Shown in pieces: positions 17,482-25,590 of a stretch of 64,000 nucleotides of DNA. The translations under genes were made by a program, and so were the position numbers. Positions within the stretch are counted from its first letter, which is position 1. Each line of letters opens with the position of its first letter. Origin of the DNA: Mucilaginibacter sp. SJ (lineage in GTDB: Bacteria; Bacteroidota; Bacteroidia; Sphingobacteriales; Sphingobacteriaceae); the NCBI RefSeq assembly GCF_028993635.1, contig NZ_CP118631.1:1426001-1490000 (forward strand), written 5' to 3'. A model generated the notes under the pieces. The model saw only the letters and a program-made list of their open reading frames with translations. It did not search any database and was not told the DNA's origin.

Positions 17482-17979
17482 GTGGCCAACAAAGAAGCAG
17501 CATTCAAGCAGATATATGAAGCTAATTCTAAAAAGATATTCCATCTGTGTTATGGTTATACCGGCGATGACGATGCCGCCAACGACCTGTTACAGGAAAC
17601 CTTTTTAAAGGTTTGGCAAAATTTAGAGAAATTCCGTAACCAGGCCATGATATCAACCTGGATTTACCGCATTGCTGTAAATACCTGCTTAACCTATTTG
17701 CGCTCGGAAAAACGCCAGGCCAAAGACGAACTAACCCCACAATTAGCGGAAACAAAACGAGAAGAACTATCGGATAAAAACGAGCAGGTAGCTTTGCTCT
17801 ATAAGTGTATTTCAAAACTGGAAGAATCAGAAAGGATTATTATAACTATGGTACTTGATGAGGTGCCATACCCCGAAATTGCTGAAATTTCGGGTATATC
17901 AGAGGGAAACCTGAGGGTGAAAATTTATCGTATAAAACAAAAATTAACGGAGTTATATAACCAGTATGAAAGACTTTGA
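17482..17979 (+). CDS. ECF-subfamily RNA polymerase sigma factor
   Basis: A 165-residue group 4 sigma factor. Region 2 spans about residues 6-80 (YGYTGDDDAANDLLQETFLKVW, then FRNQAMISTWIYRIAVNTC) and region 4 about 108-158 (LEESERIIITMVLDEVPYPEIAEISGISEGNLRVKIYRIKQKL). There is no region 3. The start is GTG at 17482 (MANKEAAFKQ). The following membrane protein overlaps its end by 14 bases, the usual arrangement for a sigma factor and its membrane regulator. It is not next to a FecR/SusC unit, so it looks like a stress or envelope sigma rather than a TonB-receptor-coupled one. Confidence 0.92.
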   Translation: MANKEAAFKQIYEANSKKIFHLCYGYTGDDDAANDLLQETFLKVWQNLEKFRNQAMISTWIYRIAVNTCLTYLRSEKRQAKDELTPQLAETKREELSDKNEQVALLYKCISKLEESERIIITMVLDEVPYPEIAEISGISEGNLRVKIYRIKQKLTELYNQYERL

Positions 17980-18556
17980 TCATTTGATGTCGGTTTGGCA
18001 GGGACAGCCAAAACCAGATCAGCTTTCGGTGGATGAGGTGCTGAAGCAGGTAAAGAAGGGAATAAGGAGTATAACCCAAAAGTTATACTGGAGTATTGTG
18101 GCCATGGTTGTAACTGTCGCATTCGCTTTTGTCGTCACTTTTTTCCTGGCATTTAAATCTGCAGTCACTACTATTGGGATCCTCATCGTACTGGTAACCA
18201 TGTTGATGTACCTTTCGTTGATGGTACGTCATTACCACATTTTGAGTAAGCGTGACGCAACCCTCAACCCTGCCGAATATCTTGACAGCCTTAAGGCATA
18301 TCAAAAAAACCGCAGCAAAGTTATCGGCTGGTTCTATTATACCTATATACTATTACTCAGCGCAGGTTTGGCCATGTATTTTGTCGAAGTACTTGAGCAT
18401 TCGTCACTGGCTTTTAAGATTGTTACCTACACATCAATTGGCATTTGGTTCCTGTTCACCACGTTTTACCTTAAACCCAGGATGTTTAAAAACGAGGAAG
18501 AAAAGTTAAACCTCATGATTGACAGATTGGTAAGGTTGAAAGAGCAATTTGACTGA
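17966..18556 (+). CDS. Membrane protein overlapping the ECF sigma gene, possible anti-sigma regulator
   Basis: A 196-residue protein with a soluble N-terminus (MKDFDHLMSVWQGQPKPDQLSVDEVLKQVKK) and four hydrophobic helices in two pairs, near residues 42-62, 69-87, 117-137 and 147-165, then a charged tail. It overlaps the sigma gene by 14 bases, which implies translational coupling. Anti-sigma factors in this position usually hold the sigma factor through their cytoplasmic N-terminus. I do not see a zinc anti-sigma HxxxCxxC motif, so the anti-sigma role is inferred from context only. Confidence 0.65.
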   Translation: MKDFDHLMSVWQGQPKPDQLSVDEVLKQVKKGIRSITQKLYWSIVAMVVTVAFAFVVTFFLAFKSAVTTIGILIVLVTMLMYLSLMVRHYHILSKRDATLNPAEYLDSLKAYQKNRSKVIGWFYYTYILLLSAGLAMYFVEVLEHSSLAFKIVTYTSIGIWFLFTTFYLKPRMFKNEEEKLNLMIDRLVRLKEQFD

Positions 18557-18575
18557 AGAATTATTATTGAGCGTA

Positions 18576-18647
18576 AAGCTTAAAGCATAAGGCTAAAAGC
18601 TTTTACGCGTATTTTGCTTTGGGCTTTCAGCCTTAAGCTTTTAGCTT
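18576..18647. repeat. Imperfect 25-bp hairpin between convergent genes
   Basis: The arm at 18576-18600 (AAGCTTAAAGCATAAGGCTA...) pairs with 18623-18647 (GCTTTCAGCCTTAAGCTTTT...) with three mismatches. The words AAGCTTAAAGC/GCTTTAAGCTT repeat inside the arms. It separates the sigma operon from the convergent GAF gene and may terminate both, although it has no clean T-run. Confidence 0.65.
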
Positions 18648-18656
18648 GATTTATTT

Positions 18657-21014
18657 TCAGCTATTCAATAAAGGTAGTTGGTAGTTAACCCCAACCCTTA
18701 AAGCTTTTAAGCCGGTAACGCCCTGCAGTTCTTCCAGCTCAAGATATTCAAGGTCATCAAGCAGATAACCCTGTACTTGCAGGTACCTGATGTACTCGTC
18801 ATATTCAGCGGCTTCCGTTGGGTTAAAATATACCATCGCTATTTTACCGGGCTGGGTAAGGCGTTCAAAAGTTCCTGCTATCAAAACTTTATCAATCCGT
18901 TTTTTGATCACCTCGTACCGGATATTGTAAGCTCCTTCAACATCAAACCGCCTTTCATCATTCCTGAAGCTGATGTCTATAGCGTTTGAGTGAATAAATA
19001 TCAGGTGCGTGGTTTGTAAAGGGCGCGAAAGCTGATCGCTAAGGTCGTTTGTCATTCGGGCTATCTCGGCCATCGACCGTAGCTGCCACAAACGGATATT
19101 TTTAAGATACAGCATATCGAAAACACGTTGCGGCGCTATAGATTGCCCTATGTAAATATCATATTCCACCCCATCGGTACGGAATTTTTCAAAATAACAG
19201 GGGAATGATTCCTGCACTTCAGTCTGAGCCTGCTCCAGGTATTGGTTGATAGAAGTATTGATGAGCTGCATAGAGGTCTCCAGGTTGCGCCTGTTTTCAA
19301 ACGAAGCACCGGTTTCTTCGTTCATGGCATTAAAATACCTGTCAATGGTTTCTCTTTCTGCAGGGTAATTATTTCTGAAATGCTCCAGAAAAGGGTTAAT
19401 CTCGTTATGAAGGAAAGTATCCAGCATCAATTCATCATTGGTAGTAATATACCCGCTGATGCGCTCAAGCCACTCTTCGCATTTAGATACCAGCTTGCCG
19501 GTAAGGCTTAAATGGATATGATCATTTAAAACCTTAAGTGTTTCAATAAGTATGGTGAGCAGATTTTTCAAATCCTCCTGCAGGGCGCTGTTGCGTTCAA
19601 CCGTGGAGTTACGGATATCAACCGCACCAAATAAAGGATATACATTTTGAAAAGCTACGGTCTCTATCTCCTGGTTCTTTTTCTTCTTTCCTTTTTCCTT
19701 AAGATATTTCCAGGCCACCTCATTAAATTTCCACTGAACGGATGGCTGTAACGAGGTGAATTTATTTTTGATAACACCCGAAATCCGGGCTTCAAACTGA
19801 TCGATGCTGTTTTGCAGCAACTGGGCAATCAGCGGAATAGTGGCTTGTAATTTTGAAAGCAGTTTTTCATAAAAAACAATCTCTTTATATGAAAACACTT
19901 CCATGATGCCTACATTTTTCTTATTGTAGTACACCGGGAAAATTCCGTACGATTTAATGCCGGCTTGTTTCAAAACCTGTAAAAAGGGAAATTTGCCTAT
20001 CTTTTCGTCGGTAATAGAATTAAAAAAGATAGGCCTCGGATTTTGGTTGTAATCATCAATGATAGCGTCAAATGTTTCCTCGGCAAGGTTAAAATCTTTT
20101 GCGGCCTTGAGCAGGATGCTTCTGGAGCATTCGTCGTTATCAAAAATAGGCTCATTATTGATAGTTAAAAAAGGCATCAACCCAAATTCAATACCCGGGC
20201 TTTCGGCAAGGGTTTTAAGCGAGCTGATGATGTGCGCGTATTGCTCCTCCTCATTGGCCGAATGATTAACCAGTTCTGTGCGGATGTTTTCGAGCGCGTG
20301 GGTTAGTGTTACATCAGTTAATGTAATTATCGAGAACCCCTTAAATTTAAAAATGTTAAGCGGTATTACCTTTTCAATAAGCTCAAGGCTGGTATGCGAA
20401 TGCAAATATGGTTCAATAGTATCAAAACTAAGTTCAGGAAGTTCGCCATTCAATTCAATTTCCACGAAACGGGCATCAGTCTGGATATTAAAATACCGTG
20501 AAAGACCAGTTTCCGGGTCTTCATACGAAAACAGCAATTCATTCTTAATTGCCGACGAAAAGCCATACATCCGTTCAAGGATCAGGTTATAAATGAACCG
20601 CTTTTGCCTGTCACTAAACATTTCATTCTTCGATACATTCAACGCATATAAATTAGAATGGTGACTTGAATGGAAATCATAAAAAGCCTCAGTGCTGAAA
20701 AATATCTTATCAGGTACCGGTGTACTTAGCGCCCAGTGAAATTCCTTTTCGTTGGCTATTGGCGGTGTCAGTATGGAGTAAATGAGCTCCAGCATTTCCC
20801 TGTATTTTTCGGCATCTGTTGGCCGCATATCCAGGTCAATACATATGTCATGCTCAAAACGCTCCAAAACGTAGCGATAAAACTCACTTTTGAGCGTTTT
20901 TTCGGTAGCAATCCGTTCTTTTAAATGCGCTACGAACGGATTAAATGTCAGGCATGTTTCAACCTGGCAAATAGTGCATTCGTTTTTGCTTATATTGAGT
21001 ACTTCTGTGTGCAT
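18657..21014 (-). CDS. GAF-domain protein with a nucleotidyl-cyclase-like C-terminal region
   Basis: A 785-residue cytoplasmic protein. I start it at ATG 21014 (MHTEVLNISKNE); the open frame runs further upstream but would overlap the preceding gene. The middle has a GAF-like region (about residues 250-410, ending KSYGIFPVYYNKKNVGIMEVFS). Near residue 470 PLFGAVDIRNST resembles the first motif of class III nucleotidyl cyclases. A later EKFRTDGVEYDIYIG and RRFDVEGAYNIRYEVIKKR could be the remaining cyclase strands, but catalytic residues are not convincing. It is the last gene of the ppk1 operon, 22 bases after the metallophosphoesterase gene. Probably a sensor; ligand unknown. Confidence 0.65.
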   Translation of the reverse strand: MHTEVLNISKNECTICQVETCLTFNPFVAHLKERIATEKTLKSEFYRYVLERFEHDICIDLDMRPTDAEKYREMLELIYSILTPPIANEKEFHWALSTPVPDKIFFSTEAFYDFHSSHHSNLYALNVSKNEMFSDRQKRFIYNLILERMYGFSSAIKNELLFSYEDPETGLSRYFNIQTDARFVEIELNGELPELSFDTIEPYLHSHTSLELIEKVIPLNIFKFKGFSIITLTDVTLTHALENIRTELVNHSANEEEQYAHIISSLKTLAESPGIEFGLMPFLTINNEPIFDNDECSRSILLKAAKDFNLAEETFDAIIDDYNQNPRPIFFNSITDEKIGKFPFLQVLKQAGIKSYGIFPVYYNKKNVGIMEVFSYKEIVFYEKLLSKLQATIPLIAQLLQNSIDQFEARISGVIKNKFTSLQPSVQWKFNEVAWKYLKEKGKKKKNQEIETVAFQNVYPLFGAVDIRNSTVERNSALQEDLKNLLTILIETLKVLNDHIHLSLTGKLVSKCEEWLERISGYITTNDELMLDTFLHNEINPFLEHFRNNYPAERETIDRYFNAMNEETGASFENRRNLETSMQLINTSINQYLEQAQTEVQESFPCYFEKFRTDGVEYDIYIGQSIAPQRVFDMLYLKNIRLWQLRSMAEIARMTNDLSDQLSRPLQTTHLIFIHSNAIDISFRNDERRFDVEGAYNIRYEVIKKRIDKVLIAGTFERLTQPGKIAMVYFNPTEAAEYDEYIRYLQVQGYLLDDLEYLELEELQGVTGLKALRVGVNYQLPLLNS

Positions 21015-21036
21015 TTTAATTACAGTTTTACCCTCA

Positions 21037-24000
21037 TTAAAATCTGAAACTTGTTGAAAGATAAGGGTACCATCCTTCTTCAGAGTAACCGGCAATTATC
21101 TTAATAACCGCCAGTCGTGCAGGTGCCACGTAAAAACCCGCGCCGGTGCCGTTATGCCATTTATCTGAACTTTGCCCGTTTTCCCAAACACGGCCTATAT
21201 CATAAAAGCCTATAACGCCTATTTGTCCGGGAACTATATAACTGGCAAAATCAGTCAGTTTTATACGCAACTCCAGGTTATTATAAAAACTATGCTGGCC
21301 GGCAAACCTATAAAGCCTGTAACCTAATAAATTATCCTGCCCACCTAAAAACAACGACTGGTAAAAGGCGGTTTTTCCGATGGTAATACCACCTCCCACT
21401 CTATCGGCCAAAACAATAGTGCTTTTGGCATTCAGGCTCTTGTACAAAGCAACCTGGGGTATAAGCTGGGCAAAACTTGTGGAGTTATTATTTAAGCCAT
21501 TAAACTCCTGAAGTTTGATATTAATAAAACTTCCCCAGGCCGGAAGTACTTTGTCGTTGCGTTTATCGCTGGTAAAGTTAACAACTATACCGGCATGCAT
21601 TTTTGTTTTGTCAAAGGTATAACTGTCGGGAGCATTTGTGAGTAACGGATATGTAATAAATCGGCCGGTATTGTCATCAACATCTAATTTATAGTACTGA
21701 AACGCAGGGCCTACCGTAACGGAAGTACCCGATTCATTACGCCACCTGAAGGCGGGGCTGAAAGTAAAATTAGTGAAGCGCGTACGGTGATATTTACGGT
21801 AATCACCAACTTTAATAAATGGCGTTTCATTACCCCTGCCAAAAAAATTGATATTATCCGGATAATCAAGCTGGCCATCCATCAAAAAGTCGGCATTGCC
21901 AAAGGCATGGATCCATTCTCCGCTATATTTAATCTTGAAAGCCTTTGTAGTAAATGAGTGGCTGGCAAATACCGTTTGAACATCGTTATAAGGCAACTTT
22001 TGAAAGCCTTCCTGATGGGTGTATTTAAAACCAGCACCAAGCAGTACGCCCTCATCCGGATTGTAGGAGATATTGGCAAGTGGCGCTATCACATTCATCA
22101 GGTTAACCCTTAAATATGATGTGTTGGCACTATCCTTACTAATGTGTTTATTAACCTTTGATTCATCGCCGGTTATGCTCAGCTTTTTGCCCCGGTCATA
22201 AAGCTGTACAGTATTAAGCGATTTTACAATATTATAAGTTTTGGTGCCTGTGCTATCAATAAACCTCAATTTTATTGGTGATGTGGCATTATCAAGCACC
22301 ACCTTATCATCCCCGCCGCTTACATAAATGCGGAGCTCTTTGGTAATATCGGGATGGTAATTCTGGTTCATCAGCGTATCCTTAACCTCACCATCCTTAT
22401 TGATCTTGTTGATGATCACATTGAGGCTGCCGTTCGGCTCATCCTTCACAGTTACCAGCTCATTTTTATTTGAAGTATGGATATCAACTATTTTATTGAT
22501 GAACTTGTAGTAATACTCCATTTCGGCCGGGATATTAGCGCGGCGTTCTTTTAGCTGCTTTAGCAATACGTCATGCCTTAACTTATAGGATGACTCCGGC
22601 AAACGCCTTAAACCGGCTTCCAGTACCTCATCAGTTTCTGCGGCAACAAAATCATTCACAATTTTTGTCCATTGTTCATGACTGTATTGTACAGATGGCC
22701 ATCGTTGCATGAACATGGTTTTCCATAGAGAGTATTTTATGCTGTAAATCTCCCCGCTAAAGCCCTGCAGGTTCGGTGCAATCCATGGCTGTGCTGCTAT
22801 GGTTGGCAATACACCCTGGTTGGTATAAAACACCTGATCGCGGTCGCGCGGAACGGCAGTATAGAATTTACCTTTCCCTTTATCCTCATCACGCCAGCGC
22901 CACTGATCGCCGTGCCTGTCCCAATCACCAATGAGCAAGTCGAGCAGGCGGGCGCGTAGAAATTCCTCGCCGTCTACGGTATTATCATTATCCTCCAGCA
23001 TTTTGCCTATCATCTTCACGGTATTATCCGATTTGCCACCCGGTTCGCGCTCTTCAAGCAAACAAACTTTATTGGCAAAAATATTAGCATACTGCCCCAA
23101 AACCGGATCAGCCGATACCACACCAATTATCGGGTTGGCATGCGGCACACGTGCGGCATCAGCCAGCGGCGGTACTATCAGTGCCGAAAACGGGTGCTGG
23201 GCACTCATGGCATCGTTAACCCAGTCTTTGGCAAACGTTTCCTGGAATTCATCGGGCAAAATCTTTTCAGGCTGCTTCTCCACGCTGCGGAGCACCCACT
23301 CCTTGCCATCCTTATCAATTAAACGAAGTGAGTGTGTCTGGAAACCACCGCCAATGCTTTCGGTCTTTAAACCGCCATGAATTTCCGATAGCCTGATCAC
23401 AGGCAGTTTGGTTTCGGCAGCCCATTCCTTACGATAGTTTTCACCAAACCAGCGGCGGTGAAAATTGCTTACGCTATCATATTTGGGGTGCACCCTAACC
23501 ATGACGCTATCTGTCTTGATTGGTGTGTGCAGCGTATCAGGAACATTTTTTACTGATGTATAAGGCTGCGTATAGGTAAACACCTGCTTAACACCTTTAT
23601 CACTGTCGATATAATAAGTAAAACGCATCCGTTTGTCAATCAGTAAATCAGCAGTTACATAACCTTGGGTAGCATCCGCAAAAAGCGAGTATTTGCCTTT
23701 AATGGCATAGGTTTGCTTAGCACCTGCGCCGCTCACCACCTGCAACTGTTTGCTTTTGATGAATTGCAGGCCATGCTCATGCCCCGCCACGTGAATAAGG
23801 TTTGGAAAACTTCCAAAAACAGCATCCACCTTTTTGATCATATCTTTATACAAGGGATGCCCCAAATCTTCGGGGTTTGAAAATGTAGAACGTAAAAATG
23901 GGTAAAGCGAACCAATTCCCGGCAACGGCACCCATAGGTCTTTATTAACTACGGTTAACGGAAAAATATGGTCCTTAAGCGAAAAATAGCCACCATGTGT

Positions 24001-24642
24001 ACCATAACTCTGAAACGGGTGATGCGATGCCAGGATGATCACCTTATCTTTATTACGCTCAAAAATCAGCTTGATCTTATCGGCAATGTCATCTTTGTTT
24101 TTACAATCGCACTCCGCACCAGGGTTGCTTTTATTGAAAGGGTATAACCACCATTCACTGTCAAAAGCTATTACGGTAAGATCATTCGTCAAATTAATCT
24201 CAACCGGATCGGGACAGCCATTTTCAGGCACCATTTTCAGCAGCTTATCGCCCTGTTGATCAAGGTACTCCCACTGTCGTTTTATTTTGGCTAAACCAAG
24301 CGGTCCCATTTTATCCCAGTCGTGATTGCCGGGGATAAAATAAACCGGCGCTCCCGCGGCACGCATTGGCTGATATTGTGATTGCAGGATCTTTTGGGTT
24401 TCTGTCTCTTCAGGGCTGCCCGGCAAACCCATTCCCCGTGGATAAACATTATCGCCCAGATAAAACACTGAGGTTTTATTTTTGAGCACGTTGGCAGCCG
24501 CATGTTTTAAAACAGCACTTTGCTGCAGATCCGTTTCGCCGGCATCTCCAATGAGGATCATCCTGTACTGTACCGAATCCTGGGCCTGGGTTTTTAGCAT
24601 GCCCAATAGTAAAACAAACAACAAGGGTAGTTTTTTAATCAT
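21037..24642 (-). CDS. Metallophosphoesterase fused to a BamA/Omp85-type outer-membrane barrel
   Basis: A 1201-residue protein with signal peptide MIKKLPLLFVLLLGMLKTQA. A calcineurin-like phosphoesterase domain (about residues 25-330) has the full metal motif set: LIGDAGE, YLGDNVYP, PGNHDWD, ASHHP and AGHEHG. A middle region of about 500 residues has many charged and aromatic residues (LLDLLIGDWDRHGDQWRW, PRDRDQVFY) and no family I can name. The last ~350 residues look like a bacterial surface antigen barrel (YNPDEGVLLGAGFKYTHQEGF; SLFLGGQDNLLGYRLYRFAG) and end in RF. The enzyme would be tethered to the outer membrane. Position after ppk1 suggests phosphate or polyphosphate metabolism, but that is inference. 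Confidence 0.85.
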   Translation of the reverse strand: MIKKLPLLFVLLLGMLKTQAQDSVQYRMILIGDAGETDLQQSAVLKHAAANVLKNKTSVFYLGDNVYPRGMGLPGSPEETETQKILQSQYQPMRAAGAPVYFIPGNHDWDKMGPLGLAKIKRQWEYLDQQGDKLLKMVPENGCPDPVEINLTNDLTVIAFDSEWWLYPFNKSNPGAECDCKNKDDIADKIKLIFERNKDKVIILASHHPFQSYGTHGGYFSLKDHIFPLTVVNKDLWVPLPGIGSLYPFLRSTFSNPEDLGHPLYKDMIKKVDAVFGSFPNLIHVAGHEHGLQFIKSKQLQVVSGAGAKQTYAIKGKYSLFADATQGYVTADLLIDKRMRFTYYIDSDKGVKQVFTYTQPYTSVKNVPDTLHTPIKTDSVMVRVHPKYDSVSNFHRRWFGENYRKEWAAETKLPVIRLSEIHGGLKTESIGGGFQTHSLRLIDKDGKEWVLRSVEKQPEKILPDEFQETFAKDWVNDAMSAQHPFSALIVPPLADAARVPHANPIIGVVSADPVLGQYANIFANKVCLLEEREPGGKSDNTVKMIGKMLEDNDNTVDGEEFLRARLLDLLIGDWDRHGDQWRWRDEDKGKGKFYTAVPRDRDQVFYTNQGVLPTIAAQPWIAPNLQGFSGEIYSIKYSLWKTMFMQRWPSVQYSHEQWTKIVNDFVAAETDEVLEAGLRRLPESSYKLRHDVLLKQLKERRANIPAEMEYYYKFINKIVDIHTSNKNELVTVKDEPNGSLNVIINKINKDGEVKDTLMNQNYHPDITKELRIYVSGGDDKVVLDNATSPIKLRFIDSTGTKTYNIVKSLNTVQLYDRGKKLSITGDESKVNKHISKDSANTSYLRVNLMNVIAPLANISYNPDEGVLLGAGFKYTHQEGFQKLPYNDVQTVFASHSFTTKAFKIKYSGEWIHAFGNADFLMDGQLDYPDNINFFGRGNETPFIKVGDYRKYHRTRFTNFTFSPAFRWRNESGTSVTVGPAFQYYKLDVDDNTGRFITYPLLTNAPDSYTFDKTKMHAGIVVNFTSDKRNDKVLPAWGSFINIKLQEFNGLNNNSTSFAQLIPQVALYKSLNAKSTIVLADRVGGGITIGKTAFYQSLFLGGQDNLLGYRLYRFAGQHSFYNNLELRIKLTDFASYIVPGQIGVIGFYDIGRVWENGQSSDKWHNGTGAGFYVAPARLAVIKIIAGYSEEGWYPYLSTSFRF

Positions 24643-24693
24643 GAGGTTGGGTTGAGATGTATGTAGTATTTGTATTATCTGTGCCTCAAAGCA

Positions 24694-25590
24694 CTATTTC
24701 TTAAAGCTGAATTTCAATATATTACCAGCGCTTAACTGATCACCTTCATTAGAGATATACAGATTACGCTGATTATCAAATGCCATGCCCTCGGGCTGGC
24801 CGAATATAGTTACACTTAAAGGGTAAACGTTTTTCACCTTCCAGTTAGCGTCAGTAACTACCAGCATTTTATTTACCGACGAAAGGACATACCACTCATT
24901 GGTGAATGTATTTTTGGCTAAAGCCGAAGGGCGGAACGGCACACGTTTTTTATTGGCAAGGCGCTCGATTTCCTTAACATCTATCATAAAACTGCCCGAT
25001 TGCTTCAGTGTACCATCAGGCTGCAATTTCAGGATATAGCCGCTGCTGCTTTTTGAAGTTTTTTCTTCGGCGCAGTGCTTGCACAATGCATAAACAAGGC
25101 CCGACTTGTCATCGGCGTATATGGCTTCATATTCACCTTCAGGAAGTTCGCCTTTTGTTTTTTGCACGTCGGTTACTTCTTTGGCCCTAACCTGGCTAAA
25201 GGGAAAGGTAAATAACGTTCCATCGCTTTTAAGCATGATCACCTGTTCGCGGCAAATGGCTACATCTTCATAGTCGCCGCTTTTAGCAAATTTGGTATAG
25301 TTTGCTTTTTTATCGCCCAGCTTCAGGTTAAACAAAAAACCTTCTTCGTCCTGCTGGGCGTAAACCGAATCATTTTTACCGTTGTGAAAGGCAAAGCCGG
25401 AGATTTCGGTCAAATCCTCGGGCATTTTATATTTAATGGGGTGATTAAGATCATATCCCGGCGGGCTTAAAGGAATAGCTTTCTCTTTATTTTTGCAGGA
25501 AATTGCCAAAAACACAGCGGCTGCGGTAAACATCCCCGTTAAGTAAACAACCAGCTTTCGCCTGGCATTTTGCTTTTTAAACCCTGTCAT
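24694..25590 (-). CDS. SdiA-regulated-like beta-propeller lipoprotein
   Basis: A 298-residue protein. I place the start at ATG 25590 (MTGFKKQNARRK) because the hydrophobic segment and lipobox-like FLAISC follow directly; the longer frame overlaps ppk1. After Cys the mature part shows repeated beta-propeller blades: LTEISGFAFHNGKNDSVYAQQDEEG, GDYEDVAICREQVIML and PSALAKNTFTNEWYVLSS, then PEGMAFDNQRNLYISNEGD. This matches the SdiA-regulated/YjiK-like family. It overlaps the ppk1 end by 14 bases, so it is translated in the same operon. Function in the family is unknown; the fold suggests ligand or sugar-phosphate binding at the envelope. Confidence 0.78.
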   Translation of the reverse strand: MTGFKKQNARRKLVVYLTGMFTAAAVFLAISCKNKEKAIPLSPPGYDLNHPIKYKMPEDLTEISGFAFHNGKNDSVYAQQDEEGFLFNLKLGDKKANYTKFAKSGDYEDVAICREQVIMLKSDGTLFTFPFSQVRAKEVTDVQKTKGELPEGEYEAIYADDKSGLVYALCKHCAEEKTSKSSSGYILKLQPDGTLKQSGSFMIDVKEIERLANKKRVPFRPSALAKNTFTNEWYVLSSVNKMLVVTDANWKVKNVYPLSVTIFGQPEGMAFDNQRNLYISNEGDQLSAGNILKFSFKK

